From Bimastos eiseni (lineage: Eukaryota > Annelida > Clitellata > Crassiclitellata > Lumbricidae), in NCBI GenBank assembly GCA_959347315.1, contig OY365810.1, positions 1,912,334-1,976,333 of the forward strand: a stretch of DNA of 64,000 nucleotides. The letters run 5' to 3'. The notes beneath the pieces were generated by a model, which did not search any database, was not told where the DNA came from, and saw nothing but the letters and a program-made list of their open reading frames with translations. Every line of letters begins with the position of its first letter. Position 1 is the first letter of the stretch. Position numbers and translations under genes: made by a program. Shown here in pieces: positions 1-10,899 of this stretch.

Positions 1-816
1 ATATTTCGAATGATTTCTGGTGTTAGTCAACAACCGATGAACCCGTAACTTCTTAATTAGGCCAATTGCATGACTTTCCGTTCAATTATAAATCAATACT
101 GATAGGTCCATTTTATTCTAACGCTTGAAGCAGAGGTGTTAGAGTAACATTTCTAAAGTTCAATGATCTAAGTTAGCTGAGGCTAACTACAGAGTGGCAG
201 ATTATATATACCAGCAATCTGAGCGAGCCTATCTGATAAACTTCGGCTGTTGCAAACGTCAGTCAGTATGTGAGACTAAGTTTATGTCCTTAAGTAACAG
301 GAATGTTTGATTTATCAAAGGAAGGCTCATGTGACTGTTTACAGAGTGTAACCCATTCCTCGTATTAATAATCTTCAACAATTTTTCACACATTGGTTGT
401 GTACGTTAAATATATATAAATAGTCAGAAATTTTAATACCTTCCAAATAACCAATAAAAGTTTACGAGAGATAAGCATCGATGAGACCCAGTTCGTTTAC
501 TTTGTAAAACAAATCACATTTTGCGAACGTTTCACAATGCACGGCACAACTTGTGAAAAATTCATATGCCCTATGGCTTTTCATATTTGGCGGTCTTCCA
601 TTCATAGCATATGTGGCACAATGCAATAATGCATTGCTACAGCAGTCAAACGAGGAGTTGCCATCCACCGTGTTACGAAAAGTGTTGTTACTCTAGCAAA
701 ACTCTTGCGAAAATAGCGCTAACATTGGAAATAAGTAAACAAATGGAATTCTATAAGGAGTTCGAAATGCACGATGTTTTGATTTTGCAAGTTGACTAGT
801 GAAGCAAATCGTTTAC
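1..816. other. Left-edge stretch, no supported gene
   Basis: I looked on the minus strand for the tail exons of the receptor gene that begins at 5487, because the transmembrane exon ends at 817 with an open phase 1 donor. No exon similar to the tail exons of the other receptors is visible. A 207-bp minus-strand open stretch (462-668) starts with GTG and has no convincing acceptor. The missing tail exons are either here and unrecognised or beyond the left edge. Confidence 0.5.
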
Positions 817-927
817 TTTTTCTTAGCTTGATGCATTGAAAAATAATAACTCCGACTGCAGCACTCAGCAACATAGTGAACAGACCAACCGCGAACGCAA
901 GACCAGTTATTATTCCTTTCTCCTGTT
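817..927 (-). CDS. IgR1 exon 5: transmembrane segment
   Basis: Acceptor tttgtgcag precedes the exon; the donor is a GTAAAC after a run of A. The translation starts with EQEKGIITG, followed by about 22 hydrophobic residues (LAFAVGLFTMLLSAAVGVII) and the basic stop-transfer IKLRK. The homologous exons of IgR2 (14800-14913), IgR3 (39927-40025) and IgR4 (52415-52501) have the same layout and phase 1 borders. Confidence 0.82.
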
Positions 928-3900
928 CTGCACAAACCAAACGCCATATATCAAACAACATGTTAAGTTCTGAAACTTAATGCTCAGATGTAGTAACAGT
1001 CGCAAGCTGTAAATTTACTATTATTTTGAATATTTCCATGAATTTCTCTATAATTTGTGTAGATTCCAGCACAAATTGAGATCGAGGATTGTACAAAGAC
1101 AAAAATTAATATTCGAGCACTGTACGAAAACTAAATATTCTAAGTATTCGAGTATTCAATCATAATTTTGAATCACCGACCAGCATCTGTCTCAGGCAAC
1201 TCTATCCATCGCACCTCGCGTTTTACACTCAAAACTGATGTCCCGTCTCTTCAAGAACATATTATACGACTCATCATCTGATCCCTCTGCTTTGACATTC
1301 TAGACCGAAACGACTCGCCCAGGCAGCAGCTCAGCCCCTCTATTGGCCTCTAATCAATAGGCAATCGGACTTGACCGTCTTTGGCCCATACCCTTTTGGA
1401 CTACCACTCCGATTTGCTTCAGCGCTCGTCAATAAACAGGTGCAAGTCACTCGCTTGACTTTCGAGTGGGACAATAGAAGCTTTGAGATTACGAATGCGA
1501 CAACAAGAGCTCTATATACAAATTCCTGAAAAGTAGGTCGTACCCAGCGAACCAAGTTACAAACGCCAGCATTAAAAACGCCAAGAAACTCTTAGTTGGT
1601 AGGCTACGTAAAGTGTAATCTTGTTCTTGTTGGTTTAAAATGCACAAACAACCAGGACAGCCTATTACAATGGATATGATTTCAATTAGCTATTAGAAAA
1701 AGGTTGCCGAAGTTAGTCTTAGATTCGCATACTTGATATTTCATCTAGTTCTTTATTCGAAGGTTATTCTACAGTCACTAGGCAAGCGTTACTTCAAGTC
1801 TGGTGGAATGAAAACATAAGGGTGTATTAAAAGTTCATGACTAGTTTACTACAGCCTGATTCAAGACTTACCTGATTCAATAACAGTAACATTCATAGCA
1901 ACAAACATGCAACTTTTCCCTTTCACAGAACACTTTGCCTCACAATAGTAGTATCCGACCTCTTTTAATTTTAGAATTTGGCCGCATGAAACAGGGCATA
2001 CGGAGTCGTTTCCATGGAACCATCTGTACTTGCAGTTGAAAGTCGTGTTGACAGCGCATGAGAGTTTTGTGTTTTTTGCTACAGACACCACTTTGCCACT
2101 GTCGACAATGTCTGAAATATATACACTGCCTTGGTTATAATACATGTAGGGGAAGGTGGGGCAAAACGCCCATGGGAGGTAAGACGCGCAGGAGCATTTT
2201 TTCAGCCATCTAATATACCGAACCAAAATTTTAGTTTGAATCACTTTCTTAAATGCATTTCCGGTTGAGAGACAGCTTTTATTGGTGTTCCCAACGAACA
2301 AGTCACTCGTTATCAACAAAAGTCTAATTTTACAAAAGCTGGTTCACTGTTTTTATTTATATAAATTATATGGTTTTACTGTTATCCAATGATGTTTGTT
2401 TTCTTGGATAACTTAACACTTAGAAATGTTACAGTGCGATTAAACCTGTCATTGAAGTAGTCGTATTAAGCGTATAGCATGAAATGTAGTTAGAGGTGTT
2501 GCGAGGTAAGATGCCCATGGTCGTCTTGCCCACTGGGCATCTTGCCCCATGTGCCTGGGCATCTTGCCCCATGTGACTGGGCGTCTTGCCTCATGTGACT
2601 GGGTATCTTGCCCCATATGACTGGGCGTCTTACCTTATCTGATCCACGTTTCGTGTACACCAAATCTGCCCCACAATTTTGCAACAATTGCAATATTTTG
2701 ATAATCTGCTGCATGAAAACACATAAGACTATATATTTCCCTAAAAAAAGTCTTTACTACGAAAAGTGATACTATATTATCCATATAAATTGACTCGAAA
2801 CCTTCGCCGTTGGCTCGGGGACCACCTGGCACCTGGGACACCCTATTACAGGGGCAGGTGAACCCGCGGCCGCCGTGTTCCTGGTCTCCAGGGCCAAAAA
2901 CCTCTCTCATGAGCCCAACAACCACCCAAAGGAGTCTACACAAAAGTAAAATTTTCTTCTCAGTCGCCAGGAGCGTGTCGAAGAAACACCTGCTGCTCAC
3001 CAAGCAACACTTGCTGCTCATGCCGCCAGACATGCAACCTCCAGAGCAAATGCTGCCAGGTAGAAGGCCTACAGGGCTGCACAGTGCCCTCAGGCCAGTC
3101 AGCAGGATGTTTTGCGAACACACTACTGTACTCACAGGCTCCGAGGTACCACACTTGGCAAACCAACCAAACCTGGCAAAGACGAAAGACAGGCACAACT
3201 GTGGAAGGATATCCAGCGGTCAAGTCCATTTCCATTTTCGATATTTCTTAACCCGGACAACGCCGGGTAAGCCCAGCTAGTTATTATATAAGAGAAAGAC
3301 ATAGAGAGGAGAGTACGAGACATTGGAGATTGCTCTTTACAAAAGTCAAGTTGCGCGAAACTAGTAAGAGTAAAGCAGAACAAATTTAAGGCTTAAAGTG
3401 CCAAGAAAGACTCTTTCTAGTCATCTAAAAGTATATAATATTTTCAGTGGGGCAAAATGCCCAGGTAAGCGCGTTTTGCCCCGCATAGGAGGCAAGATGC
3501 CCCTTCTGGCCAAAATTATTCAAGACAATTTTAAGCTAAAATTTGAATTTATTTACGTTTTTTATTTGGTGATTTTATAGCATCAGAGAAGATGTCTTTG
3601 ATGATCAAAAATGTTTATCAGCTGTCGTTTTGTTTTGCTCCCTGAACACAATTTTCTTACAGTGGGCGTTTTGCTCCACCTTCCCCTATAGCCAATGCAG
3701 TGCTAATTTGGAACCATTTGATATGAATTGCATAAATTATATGCAAATTATATATAAATTATTAATACGATTTCTTGAACTGATTGTATAAGGAGATTCG
3801 GTGGCTGAATTAACAAAGACGAATTTCAACGGATAAGTGTATCTCTCAAGAGAACAAGACGATGACCGATCATAATCAAAGGGAGTGAAAATTCGTGAAA

Positions 3901-5487
3901 TCACTGTTCTACTCACAAGACAATTTTATGACTTCAGAAATACATCTGTACTGGTTCCCCGTTGTCCAGTTTACTTGACAAACGTAGGCGGAATTGTGAA
4001 GCGTTATGTTATTTTTAAGTACCAAAGTACTTTTGTACGAATTAGCGGATGTCACAGGGAAGGGGTCTATCGTTCCAGTAACATTGATGGCATCTTCTAA
4101 TTTCTTCCATTCCATACGAGGTGAAACATTTCCGTGGTAAGTTACGCTGCACGACAACTGTATTTGGTCTTTTTTCAAGTTGCACGTGTTTTGTCCAATG
4201 ACTTCAGCTAGCTTTACGTTGGACTCGCAAATTGGACCATCATCTTCAACAAATAAAATGAACAGTGAAGGAGCGAAGTAAAAGCTTGGCGTCCATTTGG
4301 TTGGAAGCATTCTGTTCCAGACTATTATTATCCATAAGTGTTGTTACAAATATTTAGTGGTTAAGAAGTTAAGATATAGGCGTTTGGTAGGATTTGTGAA
4401 AGTTTTCATTCTGAACAATCGATCGTTGTTGAAAGTACATCAAAAGATCTCAGTTATACTCACCTAAAACGGTCAGCTGAGCTAAACTTTGCTCCTTTGT
4501 GCCTTCGTCTTCCCAGCATTTATAGCTTCCTGCGTCGTCAGGTTGCACAGAATGAATGACGAGGCTGCTTGCTCCAGTCGCGTTGTCAATATTAATCGAC
4601 ACTCTTCCGTTATAGCCATCGTAAATCCCATCTCCAGTATAGACGGTATTTCCACCGTGATACCAAAAGATGAACTTAGCCATGTTTGCAACATCGGTGG
4701 AACAGTTAAAGTAAGCCGTTTGATTGACTTTTGATACTGTATCGCTAGGTCTTCGAATCAGTTTACCGGCTAAAATTTGCAGACAAAAAATCTTTCACCA
4801 TCGAAAAAGGACTGAGTATCTACTATAATGGAATGCACTAGATTTAGAGTCTTGATAATTTATTCAATTTGGGAATTATAATATAATGACACTCTACAAA
4901 AGAATTTTATCAGCGACGCTCCAGAATTAGGCGCAAAAAGAACAGTTTTTCAGTCTTATAAGCTTAGAGCACACTCAGCACAGGCGTATCAACAAGACCA
5001 TCTGACCTACAACGGCATAGGATTTTTTCTGAAAATGTGTAGTCAAAGTGAATGTTACCAGGTGAATTAAATTTTGCAGAGCGTTGGTCGACGTCCTTGT
5101 ATAATACCGGAGGTCGGGTGGCACAGCTCTCAATGGCAGAATGAGACGTCGCTCTGGTGACAGCGTCATATACCAAGGCAGATTGGCTACACTGTATGTA
5201 ATGGGCTGGCGAATTTGGAGTCAGCGAAGGCCCCCATCACTTAGACGTGACAAACGACCATTATTTTTCTATATTCCCTCAGAGGCACGCTGCAAATCGC
5301 AAGACTCTGTCTAGGTATGCTAATGGGAGGATGGAGAGTCAGTGTAGAACGATCAATATGTAAACTTTATCATATAAGTGCCACTAAAATGCAATAATTT
5401 GAGTGAGCTGAAGGCTTTTTATAGCTTACCTAACTGATGAGACATTATCAAGAGTGCAATCACGCTTATAACCGCTTTGTTGTACAT
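817..5487 (-). CDS. IgR1: three-Ig-domain transmembrane receptor, subfamily I (tail missing)
   Basis: Gene span with five placed exons: signal 5430-5487, V-like 4464-4769, C2-like 3917-4243, third Ig-like 1872-2111, transmembrane 817-927 (1042 coding bases, frame intact). All four introns are phase 1 with GT-AG borders. The product is a type I membrane protein with three extracellular Ig-like domains. Exon sizes for the signal (58) and V (306) exons are identical to those of the gene at 12569-19552, its closest relative here. The intron between the third-domain and C2 exons carries a 1.5 kb TIR transposon (2149-3686). No cytoplasmic exon was found before the left edge, so the tail type is unknown. 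Likely a cell-surface recognition receptor; ligand unknown. Confidence 0.8.
1872..2111 (-). CDS. IgR1 exon 4: cysteine-rich third Ig-like domain
   Basis: 240 bp, phase 1 on both sides (acceptor atatttcag, donor GTAAGT). It encodes an Ig-like fold with LSC near the start, RWFH as the core tryptophan region and GYYYC for the second core cysteine. Seven cysteines in all, several beyond the canonical pair (FNC, SVCPVSC, AKC, KSC). It is very close to the IgR2 exon 15536-15778, sharing the FHGNDSVCPVSC segment. Confidence 0.82.
2509..2644. repeat. 22-bp minisatellite, about six units
   Basis: Units resemble GGGCATCTTGCCCCATGTGA plus CT, starting at 2535, with a diverged unit before it and decay at the right end. 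The unit shares the CTTGCCCC/GGGGCAA words with the terminal inverted repeats of the surrounding transposon, so it is probably subterminal transposon sequence that expanded in tandem. There are no spacers, so it is not a CRISPR array. Confidence 0.85.
3250..3280 (+). mobile_element. Helitron-like 3' terminus
   Basis: A short hairpin (CCCGG, 6-base loop, CCGGG) is followed 9 bases later by CTAG and then T. Helitron 3' ends have a hairpin about 10 bases before a CTRR terminus and insert before T, so the match is good. The 5' end could not be placed; the GC-rich block 2800-3280 may be the body, nested inside the TIR element. Confidence 0.45.
3917..4243 (-). CDS. IgR1 exon 3: C2-like Ig domain
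   Basis: 327 bp, phase 1 on both sides (acceptor tttgttgaag, donor GTGAGT). It encodes DDGPICESN at the start, then LSCSVTYHG with the first core cysteine, PRMEW with the core tryptophan, and NSAYVC with the second cysteine. The motif C-x-V-x(5-7)-S/D-P-x-MEW is shared with the C2 exons of all six receptors in the window, on both strands, indicating common descent. Confidence 0.85.
4464..4769 (-). CDS. IgR1 exon 2: V-like Ig domain
   Basis: 306 bp, phase 1 on both sides (acceptor aaattttag, donor GTGAGT). Canonical V-set landmarks: FNCS (first cysteine), FWYH (core tryptophan), GRVSINID, LVIHSVQ and DDAGSYKC (the D-x-G-x-Y-x-C motif). Length and landmarks match the IgR2 exon 18727-19032 base for base in size. 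Confidence 0.88.
5430..5487 (-). CDS. IgR1 exon 1: signal peptide
   Basis: 58 bp from ATG to a GTAAGC donor in phase 1. The translation MYNKAVISVIALLIMSHQL is a typical short signal sequence with a hydrophobic core. The start is supported by the equally long IgR2 exon (MDNKVLITGIALLMMS) and by conserved sequence just upstream of both. Confidence 0.8.
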
Positions 5488-5509
5488 TTTTTTAGCGAAA
5501 CAGTCAGCG

Positions 5510-5561
5510 TTGACGACAGCAAAAACTGATGACATAAAACGGTTCTACAACATATGTGATC
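5510..5561 (-). promoter_or_regulatory. Conserved 5' leader block of IgR1
   Basis: The + strand shows TTGACGACAGCAAAAAC then CTACAACATATGTGATCA just upstream of the ATG. Near-identical words occur in the same order and similar spacing upstream of the IgR2 start (19574-19631). This is probably conserved 5' UTR and/or core promoter from the duplication; its role is not known. Confidence 0.45.
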
Positions 5562-6111
5562 AAGTCAGAATACATTTTGCAAAATTTAAGTCCATTTGTT
5601 AAAATATAGTCTGATGATGATATTTTTATATGATGACATTTATTAGAAAGTGAATCACTGCAGTCTAATGCTTGCTTGCTGTACAGAAATCGAATCTATT
5701 TTGGTATTATCCGGTAAAGTAGCTGCAACGTAGTCAGATCCGATGTAACGAAGGGCGCTGAATAAATGTCTGAGTACATTACATGACTACATTACATTAC
5801 AAAGAAACTCCATGGCTTGCTATGTCTCGTATGTGCCTGATTAGTTGCATTGTATGAATAGATCTGCCAAATAGCGCTGGAGGAAGGATATATCTCACTG
5901 ACGGAGTACTATATTAACGGTGCCTACCAACTCCGCAACTTACACGATTCACCAGCGTTGGTGCAGCAGGATGTTCTGAACCTTGTAATCTCTGTAATCC
6001 ACTGGACAAGTTGTTCTACTCCCCCGCAAATTGCTGGAAGGCAATGGGAAACCACCTCACTCATTTCATACCCAGGTGGTTTAGAGATTATTAAAATAAT
6101 AACAATAATCG

Positions 6112-6230
6112 CTTAATTTCAAACTTGCAAACAGCAGCATGATCATAGTTATAGTATGAACGAATGATGACAAATTATTACAGGAGTCGAATTCAACCGT
6201 TGGCAGCCATGCAAGGCGCTCATTACGTCA
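6112..6230 (+). repeat. Dispersed repeat family R, copy 1
   Basis: Contains the family words AGTATGAACGAATGATGACA, TTATTACAGGAGTCGAATT and GGCAGCCATGCAAGGCGCTC. Related copies are at 8832-8925, 34214-34335 (plus) and 25262-25372, 40405-40535 (inverted). The family is unclassified: there is no coding sequence or tRNA-like box, and it is about 110-120 bp long. Confidence 0.6.
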
Positions 6231-6357
6231 TACATCTCTCTTTAATAAATGCTGACGTCTGGCGAAAGAAAGACTAGTCAACCTTGCTGGGATACGCAGC
6301 GTCCCAGTGTGTTCAACATTGCTCTAAGCCCCTCCGAAATCAACGTGCCTTTGGGCT

Positions 6358-6470
6358 CATCATCATCTTCGTCGTCGTCGTCGTCATCATCGTCATCATC
6401 ATCATCATCATCATCATCGTGTATATGAATATATGCTGATGATGTATATTTATATATATATATATGATGC
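6358..6470. repeat. (ATC)n and TA microsatellites
   Basis: Interrupted ATC/GTC triplets (6358-6420), followed by a TA-rich run (6445-6470). Read in reverse, this gives a poly-aspartate ORF that is not a gene. Confidence 0.9.
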
Positions 6471-6498
6471 ATACATATTTATGGATATAGATCGATAA

Positions 6499-6860
6499 AT
6501 GGATTATCGCCCGGGTTTATATGCGCGGTTTCTGCTTCGGGACTCACTCCTCCGCGTCCGGTCTGCGACTCAGATCATCTGTGAAGACCGATCTCCGTGT
6601 GCGGAGGATGAGGTCGCGTTTCGGAGACCGTGCTTTCTCGGCCGCTGGTCCGAGGTGTTGGAACGGTCTCCCACCTACTGTTAGATTGGCCGAATCAGTA
6701 GACCCATTTAATACTAAATTGGGAAGTGTTTCTGTTTTCTAAAGCTTGTATTGTCTGCTGACTTTCGTTTTAGGTTGTACGACGCCCTTGTAGTGGTTAG
6801 GGTCACGTTTACGGCGCCATATAAATCGGTGTCATTATTATTATTATTATGGATGATGTA
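6499..6860 (+). mobile_element. L2/CR1-like LINE 3' end, degenerate
   Basis: Encodes the retrotransposon ORF2 C-terminal signature (DRAFSAAGPRCWNGLP), with sequence typical of the end of the reverse transcriptase protein. A 3' tail follows, ending GGCGCCATATAAATCGGTG and a (TTA)n run at 6836-6850. The frame is short and the element truncated at its 5' side. Confidence 0.75.
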
Positions 6861-8309
6861 TATAAATTTTCAGTGTGACTCATATAAGTGCAATTTATCT
6901 AGAACCAATTCAAATTCATTATAAATTATAAAATGGAAAATGCGGTAAACTCGGTCAAAATTCATAAGACTTCAATGTCCTGAAACGCACCAAACTATAA
7001 CGAATATAAAGAACGTTGAATATTCCTGAGATATAGTAATGCAGCGTTAAATACAAGCAACAAAACAGCTTTAATGCTACTTACTTGGCTTTAAAAGCGA
7101 ATTGGGACAAATGTTCAAGTGCAGTGGATCCTTGAGGCCTTGACAGCCCATAATGACTGTAGCAATAGGATGTATCCATTCTTTGAATCGCAGTCGGCTT
7201 CTAATTAGTCAATTAGCTTTTTAAGGCATTTAGCTAACGAGTCAGGACGGATGTAAACTAATGAACACTAGGGACGAATGCTATTAAATAACACCAGAGA
7301 CCAATATGGATGATGATGAAAAGGTCAGTGTAAATAAGAGATACTCAAGCAGTTATCTGTCTGATGATCGAGTGATTCAGGACAGCGATTTGATGGTTCC
7401 ACGAGGACGCGTATTATAATAATATAATCGAAATTTAAATCTAGTTTAATTGAATTTAAATCTTGTCTTATGCTAATCAATGTACCAGGTTTCATCTTAA
7501 AATGATCAAAATTTCATTTCAATTCAATCTTAATCTTAATTTGCATGAAATTCGTATCAATAAATCAAATCCTATTAAAAAAATCAATATTTGATCAAAA
7601 ACTAATATGATATATAAATTTCAATAAAACCAGTCGATACAGCAGATGATCGTGTAACTCGCATTTAGCTAGCTGTTATAATGTAAATCTTCGAAATTTC
7701 CTCAGCGCACACAGCTGCAGTCAAGGCAGAGCAAGATATTAATAAAAATGTTTTCATGAATTAATTTGGCAGCGCAGTTAATTGAGTGTAATAACCAAAT
7801 TTTAATAAGAAGAACACATCATTACACGTAGACACACAATGTCTTGGACCCACTTTAAACCTGGACAATAATTATTATAATCATGGATTCACGGATCAAA
7901 ATGATGTATGCAAGAATCTTCTACACACGATTTGGAACAGTTTCGTTAGATGTTTTTGCATCTCATTATTCCACAGCACCTTCTCCCGGTCGAGCCTTCA
8001 CATGATTCGTCTTGAGCTGCGCTGGTCACTGACCTGAAACGAAGTATGTCGAATTGCAAAACTGCGATAGGCCTATTTGAGTGAAAACATCACTAATCAC
8101 TGACAAAGGTGTGAAAGGATAATTGGAACAAATGACTAGAAACCTGACATGGAGGTCAGAGTAGAAATATTAACATTTACAACCGTCATGGATAAAAATT
8201 TCTATGACAATTGTTAGTTCAATTACACAGTCGCGTGAGCTAAAGTTTCAGAGATAGAAAATATTTCTTGTCAAGTGCGATGTTACCTGCTTACATATAC
8301 GCATGCATG

Positions 8310-8365
8310 CACATATACATATATATATACATACATACATACATATATACATACATACATACATA
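8310..8365. repeat. TA/TACA microsatellite
   Basis: Runs of ATAT and TACATACATACA. Similar TA runs are at 8486-8502, 25229-25240 and 58878-58895. Confidence 0.85.
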
Positions 8366-8831
8366 ATGGCTTGTCCCTAGTCCAATAACGTTCCGCTTGT
8401 TCTCACTAGTAACCCAACACACTTTTTTCCAAATCTGATTTAGTTAAGAGGGTTCACCAGAAATCAGAACTTTTGGCATATATACACACATATATATATA
8501 TAATGCTGTTATTTTTAAATATTACGGCTTTTGTGTTTTTCTGCTCTGCGTGTTAATTTAAGAAGTTGTGAGCTGCTTTAAATATTTTACGTTATGTTAG
8601 TTATTCTCTGCTTGTTTCCATCTTTAGCATGAATAACGATTTGATAAATTTTCAGTTCATAGTCATGGAAATGATAGAACCTTTGAGCATTTATATTGTT
8701 CCATTGTTGTGTTACATTTGCTTGTAAACCTCATAACATGGATGTTGATGTTCAACAAAAGTATTATAAAAACATGACACAAACCACAGGGGTAATTGAT
8801 GATATTACAGATTTACAAATAATAATCTTCC

Positions 8832-8925
8832 TTTAATTTATAACTGACAAACCGCAGTATGATTACAAGTAGGGCCTACAGTATGAGCAAATGATGACGA
8901 ATTATTACAGGCGTCGTCGATTAAT
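8832..8925 (+). repeat. Dispersed repeat family R, copy 2
   Basis: AACTGACAAACCGCAGTATG, then AGTATGAGCAAATGATGACG and ATTATTACAGGCGTCG, matching the other copies of the family. Confidence 0.55.
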
Positions 8926-8949
8926 TGCCCAAAGATAGAGAGACTAAGA

Positions 8950-9640
8950 ATCTGTATGGTATCAGTTGGAATCAAATTCCAAATATATGGGCCATTGTAT
9001 ATACAATGTAGATGAGAAACGACTGGTATTCAATTTAACAAAAATGTTAGGATATGGCTTTGATGCCCTAGTATCATAGGTGTGATGATCAGTACCAATA
9101 GTGTAATATTGAGCAAATATTGTGGAGGTACATAAGTATGGGTGTTTATATATAGATGGATATAGCTGTCTGAAAAATCTTGTTTGATGAAATTTAAGTA
9201 GGTTAAGTTCTAGGAACATAGGACCTGTATGTGAACAATATGGTGCTACGGCAATTATTACTCGAACTGCTCTTTTCTGCAACATCACTAATTTGTTTAA
9301 CCTGGAATCATAAATAAAGGCCTTACCATATTACAAAGGGTTAAGTGATTAATTGACAATATACAGTTAAGCGGATATGGATAGTGAGCAAATATGTGCG
9401 CCCAAAATCCCAACATTTTATGCAACTGTTACAACTCTATGCTCATGCCATGAAATACGAGTATCGACAATTACACCAAGACACTTAGTGTAAATTTCCT
9501 GAGATATTGGGACATCGTTTTTATTTACAATTGTAGAAATATATTTTCGGAACATTTTCAGCCCATTTTGAGTTAACATAACAAGGACTGTGTGAACGTA
9601 TGGTTTCTGTTTCAAATATTAAGTGATCAGTTTTGGCATC
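8950..9640 (-). mobile_element. Non-LTR retrotransposon ORF2 fragment (RT C-terminal region)
   Basis: Two reading frames carry family motifs. The upstream part (9418-9615) reads CLGVIVDTRISWHEH, the KxLGVxxDxxLxWxxH motif after the reverse transcriptase. The downstream part (8962-9288) starts with LQKRAVRVI, the conserved LQKRAxRxI motif. Stops and frame changes between them show a dead copy. Confidence 0.65.
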
Positions 9641-10145
9641 TACTCCAGGCTCCAGCCCATCTCGTCTTAAAACGTGGCAACACTATCTAGTTAAAAATGC
9701 CGATACCATGGCAACATATGGCAATATAGTGAAAAGCGGTTTGGTGTTTTAGAGATTAGTAGTAGCAGTGGAGTATATGTGGTGTGAAAGGCTTAAACGA
9801 GTAAGAAAGGCATTTAAAGCTACGATTTTATTTGTGAGGCCGCTTGTGCGCAAATTGTGTGCCATAATATAAATATCATTCTGCAGGCGAATATAAAAAC
9901 GAAAATGAAACTGATGTTAAGATTAACAGAGCTAGGCCTACATCCACCGCGAGTTCGCGACGACGAACTGCCAGATAAAGTGTCTCTCGTTCATAGTTAT
10001 ATTGCTCGAATACTGACAATATCAGATAAAGTTATAGTTATCTCATTTCAAACTACTTCGTTGCCAATTCTTGCAGCGACGCCATTATATCCACAAAACC
10101 GAAGTTTTTTTACATCACAGAAAAGTCGACCTGTTATTGGTAAAA

Positions 10146-10186
10146 TAACTCGTTCCCACGACTTAGTAAGTCGTGGGAACGAGTTA
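10146..10186. repeat. Perfect 20-bp-arm palindrome
   Basis: TAACTCGTTCCCACGACTTA, one spacer base G, then its exact reverse complement. Further CGAGTTAAT words follow to 10210. It could form a hairpin or cruciform, and may be the core of a foldback element. Confidence 0.9.
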
Positions 10187-10269
10187 ATATCTCGTGCGTA
10201 CGAGTTAATAAGTTTAGGAAACTATGAGACATCAAAATGGAAGGTTCGTGAGTGAGAGGCGAAACGTAG

Positions 10270-10443
10270 GTTTTCAGTATCTACCTGAAGTTGGACGTTG
10301 TTATCTGCTTATGACCGAAGCGGTTGATTGGACAACAGCCACTCAAAAGTGCCAAGAGTATTACAATGGCTCGCAGCTTGTGGTTATTAACAGCACAAAT
10401 GAGCAGAACGCAATTGCCTCTTACCTTTCCTCTCGGTTTAAAA
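10270..10443 (+). CDS. Orphan exon: N-terminal half of a C-type lectin domain
   Basis: 174 bp flanked by a possible acceptor (gaaacgtag) and donor (GTGAGTA), phase 1 on both sides like the receptor exons of the locus. The translation has the lectin-fold start GFQYLPEVGRCYLL, then W-x(2)-A-x(3)-C (WTTATQKC) and LVVINSTNEQNAI, matching the beta1/alpha1 to alpha2 region of C-type lectin domains. No second half with the WIGL/WND-type motifs was found on the plus strand nearby. It may be an exon of a gene whose other exons I missed, or a pseudogene relic. Confidence 0.55.
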
Positions 10444-10899
10444 GTGAGTACAAATGTTAATAAATTCAGCGGAACAAAATTATCTGTGCTACTCCGATAT
10501 TTGTTGTGTGTGTCTCTAGTATCCTTATTCTGCATCCATATCTCCATTGGTTATTATTTCTGTCCCGTCGACAAATGGCAAATAAATCAGAGAGAAATCG
10601 ATCTGGTGAGCTGACATGCGATTATGTTCCTGATCGAGTACGTATTCATGTTGAGGTCTCTTGGTCGCTTGTAGAGCATCACGCTGGCCTCGCCACACAG
10701 CTACCACCGACATTTTGTGGGGACCGCCGCCGCCGATTTTTTGGGTCAGCTGAGCTCGCAGCCGAAAATAGAGATCTACTCTTGTAGATCTGTCACACAC
10801 CATGTCTTCGTTGATACCACAGTTGCTAAATGTATGCGTACATTATAATCATATCCACACACAAACAACTATGCACACACGCATATACATGTATATATA

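Larger units (their letters stand above)
2149..3686. mobile_element. DNA transposon-like element with 24-bp terminal inverted repeats and TA flanks
   Basis: The left end GGGGAAGGTGGGGCAAAACG, continuing CCCA, is matched in inverse by the right end at 3663-3686 with one mismatch. Both ends are flanked by TA (2147-2148 and 3687-3688), the duplication made by Tc1/mariner-type and some other TA-targeting transposases. No intact transposase is visible. The interior includes a 22-bp minisatellite, internal copies of the GGGGCAAAATGCCC word near 3450-3500, a GC-richer block about 2800-3280 with overlapping ORFs on both strands that look non-coding, and a Helitron-like terminus. It is probably a non-autonomous element, inserted in an intron of IgR1. 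Confidence 0.7.

Noticed and set aside
462..668. IgR1 cytoplasmic tail exon (68-codon minus ORF)
   Set aside because: Begins with GTG, lacks a convincing acceptor in phase 1, and has no similarity to the other tail exons.
2509..2644. CRISPR-like repeat array
   Set aside because: Contiguous tandem repeat without spacers, in a eukaryotic intron.
2635..3280. Overlapping 187-, 156- and 91-codon ORFs on both strands
   Set aside because: They lie inside a TIR transposon, overlap on opposite strands and match no family I recognise; the high GC of the block alone keeps them open.
9857..10255. 132-codon plus-strand ORF upstream of the lectin half-exon
   Set aside because: Runs through a perfect palindrome and has no recognisable motif; more likely chance.
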